Made by a program: the position numbers and the translations under genes
In this document: piece after piece, positions 8,269 to 17,099 of the stretch
Layout of the letters: every line of letters begins with the position of its first letter
Numbering within the stretch: position 1 is the stretch's first letter
From: JABDAD01 sp964409695
Lineage (GTDB): Bacteria; Pseudomonadota; Alphaproteobacteria; Rickettsiales; Rickettsiaceae
Length of the DNA stretch: 42,608 nt
Assembly: GCA_964409695.1 (NCBI GenBank)
Contig: CAYPDX010000005.1
Location: 1-42,608, forward strand
Direction of reading: 5' to 3'
Notes under the pieces: generated by a model
What the model was told of the DNA's origin: nothing
Seen by the model: the letters and a program-made list of their open reading frames with translations, nothing else
Databases searched by the model: none

Positions 8269-11200
8269 ATGTATTTATCTGAAATTTGTATAAAACGCCC
8301 AGTGCTCGCAACAGTTCTAAATCTGATTATAGTAATAACAGGTATAGTAGCTTTTTTCAAATTACCATTACGCGGCACTCCGGATATTGATATGCCTGTC
8401 ATTACAATTGAATCTGCTTATATTGGTGCTAACGCGTCTTTTATGGAAAGCAACGTTACAAAACCAATTGAAAAAGCCATAAAAAATGTAAAAAATCTTG
8501 ATCATATCTCATCTAAAAGCTCCACTAATTTTAGCTCTATTGAAGTTGTATTTAAAATGTCCGCAGACATTGAAGTATCACTGAATGATATTAGGTCTAA
8601 AATATCAGAGATTGCTTATAAACTACCGAATGATATGCCTGCACCAGCAATCAACAAAATGAGCGTTAACGACTGGCCAAGCATCTGGATTACCACGACT
8701 TCTTCCAACTATGATCCGATGGTTTTAACGGATATTATATCTCAAAGAGTAAAGCCAGAACTTGAAAAATTGGATACTGTAAGTACTGCAAAAACCTATT
8801 CTGGCTCTGATTTTGCAATCCAGGTTAGTATCGATCCTATTAAATTATTTCAGAATAAACTCACTCCATTAGAAATTCATGAACAAATAAAAATACAAAC
8901 AAAGAATTTCCCTGCAGGCTCTATTAAAACAGATGTAAAAGATTATGTTCTAAACCTGAAAGGAGAGCTTTCTTCAGTAGAAGAATTTTCAAATATTATC
9001 ATAAAAAATCTTGATGGTAATTTGCTAAAGTTAAAAGATGTAGCAAAAGTTGAACTAAAGCCTGAGGAACATCTAGAAGTCACAAGATATAATGGTTCGG
9101 ACACAATTACTCTTGGTATTACTAAACGTTCTAAAGCAAATATAATAGAACTTTCAAATGAGATAATGGAAGCCTTACCTAGAATTGAAAAATCTTTACC
9201 TGAAGGCATTAAACTTCACATTGCGTATGATGATTCAGTCCATGTTAAAGCATCAATAGATTCTGTTTATTTAACAGCTTTTGAAGCTCTTATCCTAGTT
9301 CTTTTAATTGTATATTTATTTCTGGGTAATGCGCAAGTTACTATAATCCCATTTGTTGCAATTCCGGTTTCAATAATAGGTACATTTGCATTTTTGCAGG
9401 CTGCAGGCTTTACAATCAACCTATATAGTCTTCTTGCGATGATAATGGCTATAGGGCTTGTGGTGGATGATGCGATTGTTATGCTCGAGAATGTTTATCG
9501 CCATTTTGAGAAAGGTAAAACTGCGTTTGAATCTGCAATTCTTGCATCAAAAGAGATTGGCTTTGCAATATTAACAATGACAACGACTCTTACAGCAGTA
9601 TTCCTCCCAATTGGGTTTATTGAAGGATTTGTTGGAAAATTATTTATAGAATTTGCTTGGACGCTTGCTTTTTGCGTTATTATTTCAGGTTTTGTAGCAC
9701 TTACGCTTTCTCCAATGCTTGCATCAAGAATACTTGGTAGTTCCTGGAGCATTAAAACACCACAAATAGTTTTAAAATTTGGGGATAAAGTAAATGAGCT
9801 GACAGAAACTTATATAGAGTATTTATTGCTAGCCCTAAGTAATTACAAAAAAATTGCTCTTATTGCTATGTCATCAGTGCTTGTACTTATTATTAGCTTT
9901 TATTTTGCAACAAAAGAATTCATGCCGACAGAGGATTATTCGTTTATTGTAGTATCTGGCAGAGGCGCTGATGGCGCGACACTTACAACTTCCGTTGATG
10001 CAATAAAGCAAGCTGAAGATATTATAAAAGCTGTTCCAGAAGTGAAAGGCTATTTTTTTAACATATCTCAAGGAAACCAAGCCTACGGATTTGTTCCTCT
10101 TAAAAAATGGTCTGATAGATCAAAATCTCAACAAGAGATAATCAGTATTTTAAATACTAAACTACCAAAAATCCCTGCTATGACAATATTTGCAATGAAC
10201 CCAGGAGGCATGTCTAGCGGAGATTCTCATCCTATAGTGCTTGATTTATTATCTTTTGGAAATTTCAAAGAATTAGATGAGATAAGTCAGAAATTCCTAA
10301 ATGAACTAAAAGAGAATAAAATATTTGAAAACCCAGACCGAGATCTCAGAACATCAATTCCAACAATAGAAATTGCTGTTGATAGAGACGTAGCAGCGAT
10401 GCATCATGTATATCTCAATCAAATTGGGACAACGTTACAATATCTTATAGCTGGTGTAAAAGTTTCAGATTTTTCTGTCGGAAACGAAAAATATGAGGTT
10501 ATGTTACGTTTTGATAAAGATGATCGAAACAAAATTTCTGATCTTTCAAAAATATATGTTAAAGACCAAAAAGGTGGAATGATTCATCTATCTAACTTGG
10601 CTAAGATAGAAGAATCAATTTCAGTACAATCATATAATCATTATAATACTGCAAAGTCTGTCCAACTTAGTTCTGAGCTTACAAAGGGAAGTTCAATAAA
10701 TGATGCAAAAGATGCGATAGACAAAATTGCCGCTAAGTTAATACCTGGCACTAATATTAAGATTGAGTTTCTTGGTGATATAAAACGCATGGAGGAATCT
10801 AATAGCAATATGCTATTTACATTTTTTCTAGCTCTCGTCTTTATATATCTTGTTCTTTCTGCGCAGTTTGAAAGCTTCACAGACCCTCTCATCATATTGC
10901 TCGCAGTACCATTTTCAATAACAGGAGGTGTGCTTGCAATAGTCATTGGGGGTAGTAGTATAAATCTATATAGTAATATTGGTATTGTGACTTTAGTTGG
11001 ACTAATAACCAAAAACTCAATTATGATTGTAGAATTTGCAAATCAATTACGATTCGAAGGAAAAAATAAGCTAGATTCTATTGTAACCTCATGTAGACTT
11101 AGGTTACGACCTATCCTAATGACAACATCCGCAACAATTTTTGGAGCAATCCCTCTTGTAATAGCGAGTGGAGCAGCTGCTGAAAGCAGACGTTCTATCG

Positions 11201-11286
11201 GGCTTGTAATCGTTGGTGGTATGTTAATAGGTACATTATTTACAGTATTTGTAATACCTTTAATTTATTATAAGTTTAAAAAATGA
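8269..11286 (+). CDS. RND-family inner-membrane efflux transporter (AcrB/HAE1 type)
   Basis: Proton-driven drug or lipid exporter working with the adaptor encoded upstream. I place the start at the ATG at 8269 (1005 residues), giving MYLSEICIKRPVLATVLNLI, the standard RND N-terminus; the in-frame ATG at 8236 would add 11 residues encoded mostly by a repeat. The proton-relay residues are present: LVVDDAIVMLENVY in TM4 (Asp pair near 400-401) and a Lys in TKNSIMIVEFA of TM10 (near 915). Large periplasmic domains and the internal duplication are intact, and length is close to the roughly 1030-1050 usual for the family. The stop overlaps ruvC by ATGA. Substrate not predictable. Confidence 0.92.
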   Translation: MYLSEICIKRPVLATVLNLIIVITGIVAFFKLPLRGTPDIDMPVITIESAYIGANASFMESNVTKPIEKAIKNVKNLDHISSKSSTNFSSIEVVFKMSADIEVSLNDIRSKISEIAYKLPNDMPAPAINKMSVNDWPSIWITTTSSNYDPMVLTDIISQRVKPELEKLDTVSTAKTYSGSDFAIQVSIDPIKLFQNKLTPLEIHEQIKIQTKNFPAGSIKTDVKDYVLNLKGELSSVEEFSNIIIKNLDGNLLKLKDVAKVELKPEEHLEVTRYNGSDTITLGITKRSKANIIELSNEIMEALPRIEKSLPEGIKLHIAYDDSVHVKASIDSVYLTAFEALILVLLIVYLFLGNAQVTIIPFVAIPVSIIGTFAFLQAAGFTINLYSLLAMIMAIGLVVDDAIVMLENVYRHFEKGKTAFESAILASKEIGFAILTMTTTLTAVFLPIGFIEGFVGKLFIEFAWTLAFCVIISGFVALTLSPMLASRILGSSWSIKTPQIVLKFGDKVNELTETYIEYLLLALSNYKKIALIAMSSVLVLIISFYFATKEFMPTEDYSFIVVSGRGADGATLTTSVDAIKQAEDIIKAVPEVKGYFFNISQGNQAYGFVPLKKWSDRSKSQQEIISILNTKLPKIPAMTIFAMNPGGMSSGDSHPIVLDLLSFGNFKELDEISQKFLNELKENKIFENPDRDLRTSIPTIEIAVDRDVAAMHHVYLNQIGTTLQYLIAGVKVSDFSVGNEKYEVMLRFDKDDRNKISDLSKIYVKDQKGGMIHLSNLAKIEESISVQSYNHYNTAKSVQLSSELTKGSSINDAKDAIDKIAAKLIPGTNIKIEFLGDIKRMEESNSNMLFTFFLALVFIYLVLSAQFESFTDPLIILLAVPFSITGGVLAIVIGGSSINLYSNIGIVTLVGLITKNSIMIVEFANQLRFEGKNKLDSIVTSCRLRLRPILMTTSATIFGAIPLVIASGAAAESRRSIGLVIVGGMLIGTLFTVFVIPLIYYKFKK

Positions 11287-11747
11287 GGATAATTGGCATA
11301 GACCCAGGAATAAATAATTTAGGCTGGGCTATATTAGAAAAAAGCAGGACAAATTCCATTATATATATTGCGAGTGGTAGAATTAAAACTACACCGTCAG
11401 ATCATATAACTAAAAGACTTGCATCAATTTCAGCAGAACTATCTATAATTATTGATGAACATAGACCCGCAACAGCTTCCATTGAGGAAACATTCGTGAA
11501 TATGAATGCTAAATCTTCAATGGTTCTAAGCTTTGCTAGGGGAGCAATTCTTGCTATTCTTGGTAAATACGAATTACACACATCTGAATTTGCTCCTAAT
11601 AGCGTAAAAAAAACTATTGTAGGCTATGGGAAAGCTGATAAAGAGCAGGTAATGAAAATGCTAACATTAGTAATACCTAACGCAAAATTCTCCTCAGCAG
11701 ATGAAGCAGATGCTATAGCAATAGCCTATACGGGGCTTGTGTCTTAA
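11283..11747 (+). CDS. ruvC: Holliday junction resolvase RuvC
   Basis: Endonuclease that cuts Holliday junctions as a dimer with RuvAB. The 154-residue protein has the RNase H-like fold signature and four acidic catalytic residues: Asp7 (IIGIDPGINNLGW), Glu68 (ASIEETF), Asp140 and Asp143 (SADEADAIAIA). It is slightly shorter than the E. coli enzyme (173 residues) at the C-terminus. The start overlaps the pump stop by four bases, so it is translationally coupled to an unrelated gene. It converges on the gene to its right with a four-base overlap. Confidence 0.94.
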   Translation: MRIIGIDPGINNLGWAILEKSRTNSIIYIASGRIKTTPSDHITKRLASISAELSIIIDEHRPATASIEETFVNMNAKSSMVLSFARGAILAILGKYELHTSEFAPNSVKKTIVGYGKADKEQVMKMLTLVIPNAKFSSADEADAIAIAYTGLVS

Positions 11748-12196
11748 GAATCATCTCCATTACCTAAAAGGTCTACTTTTTCAAGTGTATCTACTAATGA
11801 AACAACTTCATCTATTAAGGTTTCTGAACTTGTCGAAGTTGGTGTCACCTCAAGTCTAGTTGAAATAATTTTTTCTAACTCAAAAACATTTGCAGAAGCT
11901 GATCTCATCATGTGTCCGCTAACTTTTTCTAAAATTTCAAAATCTTGCTTTGTGCATTTTTCAAAAAATTTGGCAGGATTTTCAATCTTTGCTTTCAGTA
12001 TTTTTCTAAAGGATTGAAAATCAGCAAATTTCTCAGCAGTCTCTTGTGAAATTTGACTAATATTCGAAAGTATGGCTTGAAAAGAACTTTGTTCAATTTT
12101 CAGTCTGCTATAGATAAAATTTATTTTATTTAAATCCTCAACTAAAACTCCTTCTAAAGGAAAACCATCTGAAAAAATAGCACCTGGCTTTGACAT
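11744..12196 (-). CDS. Hypothetical protein, helical, 150 residues
   Basis: I do not recognise this protein. It has no signal peptide and no membrane segment. Residues 20-115 are rich in Glu, Lys, Phe, Ile and Ser with a heptad-like pattern (ILSNISQISQETAEKFADFQ), suggesting a helical bundle or coiled coil; the C-terminal 35 residues are Thr/Ser-rich then acidic (LGNGDDS). The start has GAGG about ten bases upstream. The stop overlaps that of ruvC by four bases. The MSK start and upstream context resemble three other unassigned genes in the window (17411-17986, 28574-29941, 30153-30416). A secreted effector is possible but only speculation. Confidence 0.6.
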   Translation of the reverse strand: MSKPGAIFSDGFPLEGVLVEDLNKINFIYSRLKIEQSSFQAILSNISQISQETAEKFADFQSFRKILKAKIENPAKFFEKCTKQDFEILEKVSGHMMRSASANVFELEKIISTRLEVTPTSTSSETLIDEVVSLVDTLEKVDLLGNGDDS

Positions 12197-12239
12197 GTAT
12201 AATAATCCTCATTCCAATAAAATAAGATATATATGAGAC

Positions 12240-12345
12240 CTTTGGATTAGTAAACTCATAATTTAGACTTTATCACGGAAAGCGCAGCGCATACTACAGC
12301 GTCCAGCATCGCAAACGAGTTTTGACGACGAAATCACAGGTAGAA
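12240..12345. repeat. Possible degenerate R-element copy downstream of nuoD
   Basis: GCGCAGCGCATACTACAGCG at 12287-12306 resembles GCGCAAGCGTATACTACATG of the clear R copy at 18231-18352, and the flanks carry AATTTAGAC and GACGACGAAATCAC-like segments. The segment is more GC-rich than its surroundings. Similarity is partial and the orientation uncertain, so this is a tentative call. It fills most of the gap between the hypothetical gene and nuoD. Confidence 0.35.
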
Positions 12346-12352
12346 ATAGGTT

Positions 12353-13531
12353 TTAGCGGTCGATTTCGCCAAAGACTATGTCCAGGCTTGATATTATGGT
12401 CACAACATCTGCTATCATATGGCCTTTTGCCATAAAATCTATTCCTTGTAGATGAGCAAAGCCTGGAGCTTTTATCCTACATCTATATGGTCTATTTGAA
12501 CCATCTGAATATAAATAGACACCAAACTCACCTTTTGGAGCCTCTACTGCACCATAATATTCACCTGCTGGAACATCATAGCCTTCGGTATATAATTTAA
12601 AATGATGGATTAAGGCTTCCATTGATTTTTTCATCTCTTCTCTTTTTGGTGGGGAGATTTTTCTATCAAGTGATTTCACTTCGCCTTTTGGCATTTTTTC
12701 TATTGCTTGTTTAATGATTTTGGAAGATTGATACATTTCTGCGACTCTCACAAGATATCTATCATAACAATCACCATTTTTTCCTACTGGAATATCAAAA
12801 TCCATCTCTTCATAGACATCATACGGATTTGATTTTCGTAAATCCCAAGCAATTCCTGAACCTCTAAGCATTGGTCCAGAAAAACCCCAATCCATTGCCT
12901 GAGCTTCTGTCACTACACCTACATCAACAAGCCTTTGCTTCCATATTCTATTATCTGTTAATAATGTTTCAACATCTGCTAGAATTTTTATAAATGAATC
13001 ATTAAACTCAAGAATATCATCTGCTATACCATCTGGTAAATCTTGCGCTACTCCTCCTGGCCTAAAGTAATTTGAATGCATTCTTGAACCTGAAACTCTT
13101 TCATAAAATTCCATTATTCTTTCTCTTTCTTCAAATAACCAAAGAAGAGGTGTGGTTGCGCCTACATCTAAAGCTTGAGTTGTGATATTCATTATATGGT
13201 TTAAAATTCGAGTAAGTTCTGAGAATAATACCCTTATATATTGAGCTCGTTTTGGAACTTCGCATCCGAGTAATTTCTCTACTGTTAAAGCAAACGCATG
13301 TTCCTGACACATTGGAGAAACATAATCAAGCCTATCAAAATATGGTATAGCTTGTAGATAAGTTTTTTGTTCAATAAGCTTCTCTGTACCCCTGTGGAGT
13401 AAGCCAATGTGAGGATCTGATTTTGTTATTACTTCTCCATCTAATTCAAGGATAAGGCGAAGCACACCGTGAGCGGCTGGATGCTGTGGCCCAAAATTTA
13501 GCGTCATATTTTTAAGACTAACTTCTGTCAC
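12353..13531 (-). CDS. nuoD: NADH-quinone oxidoreductase subunit D (49 kDa)
   Basis: Peripheral-arm subunit of complex I forming part of the quinone-binding cavity with NuoB. The 392-residue protein is full length and highly conserved: LNFGPQHPAAHGVLRLILEL near the start, GLLHRGTEKLIEQKTYLQA, the YVSPMCQEHAFAL segment and the canonical C-terminus LDIVFGEIDR. It is the last gene of the nuoA-B-C-D series in this window, separated from nuoC by 163 bases that hold an R element, whereas the other junctions overlap. No nuoE/F/G is present. Confidence 0.96.
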   Translation of the reverse strand: MTEVSLKNMTLNFGPQHPAAHGVLRLILELDGEVITKSDPHIGLLHRGTEKLIEQKTYLQAIPYFDRLDYVSPMCQEHAFALTVEKLLGCEVPKRAQYIRVLFSELTRILNHIMNITTQALDVGATTPLLWLFEERERIMEFYERVSGSRMHSNYFRPGGVAQDLPDGIADDILEFNDSFIKILADVETLLTDNRIWKQRLVDVGVVTEAQAMDWGFSGPMLRGSGIAWDLRKSNPYDVYEEMDFDIPVGKNGDCYDRYLVRVAEMYQSSKIIKQAIEKMPKGEVKSLDRKISPPKREEMKKSMEALIHHFKLYTEGYDVPAGEYYGAVEAPKGEFGVYLYSDGSNRPYRCRIKAPGFAHLQGIDFMAKGHMIADVVTIISSLDIVFGEIDR

Positions 13532-13589
13532 CTTCTCCCCATTTCTTAATTTCTAATTTAATTCTCATACAAGCCCTCAAACAATATAA

Positions 13590-13700
13590 AAGCTTCTTTA
13601 TAGCTAGGAATTTTGAGGCGAAACGAAGGCGAGGAGCACGTCCTATTTCTTATAGGAGAGCACGCGCTGCCAAGTTTCAACGCTAAAATTACAGCTAGAA
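13590..13700 (+). repeat. R element (copy D) in the nuoC-nuoD intergenic region
   Basis: The core at about 13627-13690 aligns with the R copy at 22870-22990 read in reverse: GGCGAGGAGCA..CCTAT-hairpin-ATAGG..GAGC..GCC..AG, then CGCTAAAATTACAG against CGCGAAAATTGTTTAG. The central inverted repeat CCTAT/ATAGG is kept. It is oriented opposite to the nuo genes. The right edge reaches the nuoC stop at 13695-13697. The outer left end is less well conserved. Confidence 0.7.
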
Positions 13701-14267
13701 AGGAGCTTTTGGTCCGAGCCATGGCGATGCGAAATCAAAGTCCCTATAAGCCTGCTGTAGTTTTACCGGTTCATTTATTACTTTTTCCAGCTTTTCATCA
13801 TATCTCACTTGAACGTAACCAGTTACTGGAAAATCCTTCCTTAGAGGATGGCCTGAAAATCCATAATCGGTTAGAATTCTTCTGAGATCATTGTGACCAT
13901 TAAAAACTACTCCAAATAAATCGAATATTTCTCTTTCATACCAATCTGCGGCGCTAAAAATTCTTGTTACTGATGGGACGTTCTCTTTATCGCTTGCTTC
14001 TGTTTTAACAATAATTCTAATATTATTTTCTAGGCTCAGTAAATTATATACTATCTCAAATCTATGTAATCTGTCAGGAAAATCCGCCGCGAATAGATCA
14101 GTTAAAACTGTAAATCTTAGCTTTGTATTTTCTTTTAATTGCTTTAAAAGTTTTGTTAGATGTCCATGATTTACTTTAATAATAAGGTAATGATCAAAGC
14201 TTATTGAAGCGCCGAGCCCATTTTTATTGATAATCCCTTCTATTATTTCTTTTATCTTTTCTGTCAT
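13695..14267 (-). CDS. nuoC: NADH-quinone oxidoreductase subunit C (30 kDa)
   Basis: Peripheral-arm subunit of complex I. The 190-residue protein contains the family signature ERE-IFDLFGVVFNGH with DLRRILTDYGFSGHPLRKDF, and ends FDFASPWLGPKAPF. In many alphaproteobacterial NuoC proteins a further short tail follows the SPW motif; here an R element begins at about the stop codon, so the tail may have been altered by the insertion (inference). The start overlaps the nuoB stop by ATGA. Confidence 0.94.
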   Translation of the reverse strand: MTEKIKEIIEGIINKNGLGASISFDHYLIIKVNHGHLTKLLKQLKENTKLRFTVLTDLFAADFPDRLHRFEIVYNLLSLENNIRIIVKTEASDKENVPSVTRIFSAADWYEREIFDLFGVVFNGHNDLRRILTDYGFSGHPLRKDFPVTGYVQVRYDEKLEKVINEPVKLQQAYRDFDFASPWLGPKAPF

Positions 14268-14779
14268 CTGAATATTGAACTTGTTCTTTTAATTTTTTTC
14301 TGCAATTGCAGAACTCCATAGAGTAAAGCCTCAGCGGTTGGCGGGCACCCTGGTACATATATATCGACCGGAACAATCTGATCACAGCCACGAACTACCG
14401 AATAGGAATAATGGTAATAACCGCCGCCATTTGCACAGCTTCCCATTGAAATAACCCACTTTGGATCTGCCATTTGATCGTATACTTTTCTAAGAGCTGG
14501 AGCCATTTTATTGGTAAGAGTTCCTGCTACAATCATTAGATCTGATTGTCTTGGGCTTGGCCTAAATAACATACCGAATCTATCCATATCGTAACGGCTA
14601 GACGCTGCTTGCATCATCTCAATTGCACAACAAGCAAGTCCAAATGTCATCGGCCACAAGGAGCCTGCCCTTGCCCATGATACAACATCATCAACCGAAG
14701 TGAGTAAATAGCCTTTATTATTAAGTTCATCTGGTAAAATAAGTTTATCTACATCTGATCCGTATTTTCTTACTCCCAT
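14264..14779 (-). CDS. nuoB: NADH-quinone oxidoreductase subunit B (PSST, N2 cluster)
   Basis: Complex I subunit carrying iron-sulfur cluster N2, the last electron carrier before quinone. The four cluster ligands are visible: adjacent Cys50-Cys51 in TFGLACCAIEMM, Cys115 in SMGSCANGGG and Cys145 in VPGCPPTAEALL. Length (171 residues) is typical. The start ATG has AAGGAG seven bases upstream and lies inside the last codons of nuoA (10-base overlap), indicating tight translational coupling. Confidence 0.96.
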   Translation of the reverse strand: MGVRKYGSDVDKLILPDELNNKGYLLTSVDDVVSWARAGSLWPMTFGLACCAIEMMQAASSRYDMDRFGMLFRPSPRQSDLMIVAGTLTNKMAPALRKVYDQMADPKWVISMGSCANGGGYYHYSYSVVRGCDQIVPVDIYVPGCPPTAEALLYGVLQLQKKIKRTSSIFR

Positions 14780-15147
14780 TCAAGCGCTCCTTTTTTCCAT
14801 TCGTACCAAAGTCCTATTGTAAGTATTCCAAGGAATACCATCATAGACCAGAACCCTACTATACCAATTTTTTTCAAAGATATCGCCCAAGGAATTAAAA
14901 ATGAAATTTCTAAATCAAAAATGATAAATAATATAGCAACCAAATAAAAACGAATATCGAATTTACCTCTCGCATCCCCTTCAGAATCAAAACCACATTC
15001 ATAAGGCGATAATTTATTTTTTGAAGGTTTAGAACGAGCAAGCAATTTTGGCAATGTAAGTATCACGCATGAAAGCGCAATAGCTACACTAAAGAAAATA
15101 AATATTGGATAATAGCTTCCAGCAATATTAGTAAAAATTTGATACAT
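14770..15147 (-). CDS. nuoA: NADH-quinone oxidoreductase subunit A
   Basis: Small membrane subunit of complex I at the junction of the arms. The 125-residue protein has three transmembrane helices and the conserved loop KLSPYECGFDSEGDARGKFD, followed by FYLVAILFIIFDLEISFLIP. The stop region overlaps nuoB by 10 bases. It starts 41 bases after the ATP synthase b gene, same strand, with no terminator seen between, so F0 and nuo genes may be read as one transcript. Confidence 0.95.
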   Translation of the reverse strand: MYQIFTNIAGSYYPIFIFFSVAIALSCVILTLPKLLARSKPSKNKLSPYECGFDSEGDARGKFDIRFYLVAILFIIFDLEISFLIPWAISLKKIGIVGFWSMMVFLGILTIGLWYEWKKGALEWE

Positions 15148-15188
15148 ATTAGATCAACCTATTTTAGTAATAAAATTATTCATGCTGA

Positions 15189-15641
15189 CTATGATCTAAA
15201 CATTTTTTCAGTGAATATATTAGCACTATCCTTATTAGCATCAAAATAAGCAACAATTTTGGCTTGAAAATTCTGTTTTATATTCTCGAGAACCCATAAT
15301 TTAAAATAATGGAGATCTGCATGTATTACATTATCGAGTTGCTTATCTTTAATTTGAAGATCTTTTTCAAATGTTTTCTCACGGATCGCCATATCATAAG
15401 CGACTTCTTCTTTAGATTTTTCTTTGATTAAATCAATAGCTACAGAAAGTTCCTTTTGTGCTTTTTGTGCATTTAAAAGCTGCTGCCCCGCTTCTTTATA
15501 GATTTTTTCAGCATCATCAATTTTTTGCTTTATATGAATTTGAGCATTAGTTAGAAAAGATGATATTGTTCGTACTGATGGCTTAATAACAAGAATAACA
15601 AAAACTACAAAACAAATAGCTAAATAAAAATGTTCATCCAT
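15189..15641 (-). CDS. atpF: F0F1 ATP synthase subunit b
   Basis: Peripheral-stalk subunit of ATP synthase. The 150-residue protein has one N-terminal membrane helix (FYLAICFVVFVILVIKPSV) and then a long charged helical stalk (KQKIDDAEKIYKEAGQQLLN). It begins immediately after the b' stop (TAA then ATG) with AAGGGGAG upstream. Placement after c and b' is the usual alphaproteobacterial order; which of the two genes is b and which b' is assigned mainly from order. Confidence 0.87.
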   Translation of the reverse strand: MDEHFYLAICFVVFVILVIKPSVRTISSFLTNAQIHIKQKIDDAEKIYKEAGQQLLNAQKAQKELSVAIDLIKEKSKEEVAYDMAIREKTFEKDLQIKDKQLDNVIHADLHYFKLWVLENIKQNFQAKIVAYFDANKDSANIFTEKMFRS

Positions 15642-16100
15642 TTAACTACTCCCCTTTTGTGGTTTCTCTGAATTGAAAACTTTAACTACAAACTGATCTA
15701 ACAAAAATTTTGATTCTTTTTCCATATCAATAGCAAAATCTCTTTTTGCATTTTCAATTTCTTTCTTTGCTTGTTCAATTTTAATTATATGCTCGTCTGA
15801 AAGCTCTTCCAGCCTTTTTGTACATTTCTCGTCAAATTCCAAAATAGCCTTTTTATGCATTTCAGCTGCATCTAAATATGCTTTTTTAATTTCATCTTTA
15901 TATTTTTCATTTAAAGAAGCTGTCTCAAGCTGCATTTTCTGTGCATCTTGCAAAAACTTCTCTATACGTTTCTGCCTTGCGTTAATAGAAGTTTCTAACC
16001 TAGGTATAAATATATACTTAAGGCCAAAAAACAGAATCGCAAGGCAAATAACAAGCCAAAAAATCTGAGACGAATAAGTTGCAACTTCAAGCTGCGGCAT
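15642..16100 (-). CDS. atpF': F0F1 ATP synthase subunit b' (second peripheral-stalk subunit)
   Basis: Second copy of the stalk subunit, as found in alphaproteobacteria, cyanobacteria and plastids, where b and b' form a heterodimer. The 152-residue protein has an N-terminal membrane helix (SSQIFWLVICLAILFFGLKY), the arginine-rich turn PRLETSINARQKRIEKFL and a long coiled-coil stalk. It lies between atpE and atpF with a 15-base gap to atpE and no gap to atpF. Confidence 0.88.
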   Translation of the reverse strand: MPQLEVATYSSQIFWLVICLAILFFGLKYIFIPRLETSINARQKRIEKFLQDAQKMQLETASLNEKYKDEIKKAYLDAAEMHKKAILEFDEKCTKRLEELSDEHIIKIEQAKKEIENAKRDFAIDMEKESKFLLDQFVVKVFNSEKPQKGSS

Positions 16101-16115
16101 AATAACCCATATGTT

Positions 16116-16340
16116 TTAAGAGAATATTAGTAGCATTGCTATTACAAATGAGAAAAGACCCATAGCTTCAGCAAGCCCAGCTCCTATAAGAGCCATTCTT
16201 TGTAATTGATCTGATGCTGAAGGATTTCTAGCGATTGAGCTTAAGAGTGAGCTAAAAATATTACCCACACCAATAGCTGCACCAACCATGCCAAAAGCCA
16301 TGAATCCTACACCGATATATTTTAATGACATTAGTTCCAT
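16116..16340 (-). CDS. atpE: F0F1 ATP synthase subunit c
   Basis: Proteolipid forming the rotating proton ring. The 74-residue protein is two transmembrane helices joined by the polar loop ARNPSA. The proton-carrying carboxylate is Glu58 in GAGLAEAMGLFSF. The first helix has the glycine-rich packing motif VGAAIGVGNIFSS. A perfect TAAGGAG Shine-Dalgarno lies about seven bases before the ATG, fitting the high stoichiometry of this subunit. Confidence 0.96.
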   Translation of the reverse strand: MELMSLKYIGVGFMAFGMVGAAIGVGNIFSSLLSSIARNPSASDQLQRMALIGAGLAEAMGLFSFVIAMLLIFS

Positions 16341-16367
16341 AATATTACTCCTTAGTTGTTAAAATAA

Positions 16368-17096
16368 TTAATGCCCATTTATTGCGTCATTTAAATAGGC
16401 AGAAGATAGTATAGCAAAAATATATGCTTGAAGAATTGCCACGAATACTTCAAACCCTATTAATACTATTATTAGTGGCATAGGTACAGCTTTCAAAAAA
16501 AGAGAAAGTGAGACCATGAAACCTGCCAAAACTTTTAGTAACACATGCCCAGCTATCATATTAGCCGTAAGCCTTAAAGAAAGGGTTACAGGTCTTGCTA
16601 AAAATGTGAATAATTCGATTACTATAATAAGTGGTGCTAGCCATAAAGGTATACCATTTGGCACAAATATTTTCAAAAAATGTGTGCCTTGCTTTATAAA
16701 ACCAGTAATTAATATGGTAAAAAAAACAATCATACCTATGAAAAATGTAACTACTATTTGACTTGTTGCTGTATAGCTATAAGGAATCATCCCGAATAAA
16801 TTACAGTATAAGATAAAAATAAATATACAAAAAATAAGCGGAACAAAATCTTTCCCCTTCGCTCCAACGCTCTGATCAATCATATCTGCAACCATCTTAT
16901 AGATAGATTCAGTGACTAAATGTGTTTTTGAAGGAATTCCTTGCTCATTAGCTTTAACAAAAGAAAATAGAAATAAAATTGAAAATGTAACCACCAGCAT
17001 AACAAGGCTAGCATTAGTAATGCTAACATCATAACCTAGTAGTTCAAGTTTGACCAAGGGTTCTATCCTAAATTGCTCGAGTGGATTATGCGCCAT
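16368..17096 (-). CDS. atpB: F0F1 ATP synthase subunit a
   Basis: Stator subunit with the proton half-channels. The 242-residue protein has several membrane helices and the essential arginine (Arg175) in TLSLRLTANMIAGHVLL. The N-terminal HNPLEQFRIEPL pattern is typical of alphaproteobacterial and mitochondrial subunit a. The final helix ends FVAILQAYIFAILSSAYLND. It follows atpI by three bases and precedes atpE by 27. Confidence 0.95.
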   Translation of the reverse strand: MAHNPLEQFRIEPLVKLELLGYDVSITNASLVMLVVTFSILFLFSFVKANEQGIPSKTHLVTESIYKMVADMIDQSVGAKGKDFVPLIFCIFIFILYCNLFGMIPYSYTATSQIVVTFFIGMIVFFTILITGFIKQGTHFLKIFVPNGIPLWLAPLIIVIELFTFLARPVTLSLRLTANMIAGHVLLKVLAGFMVSLSLFLKAVPMPLIIVLIGFEVFVAILQAYIFAILSSAYLNDAINGH

Positions 17097-17099
17097 TAC

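Noticed and set aside
13613..13885. Rightward open frame starting MRRNEGEEHVLFLIGEHALP
   Set aside because: Its first part is the R element and the rest is antisense to nuoC; similar frames appear in other R copies for the same reason.
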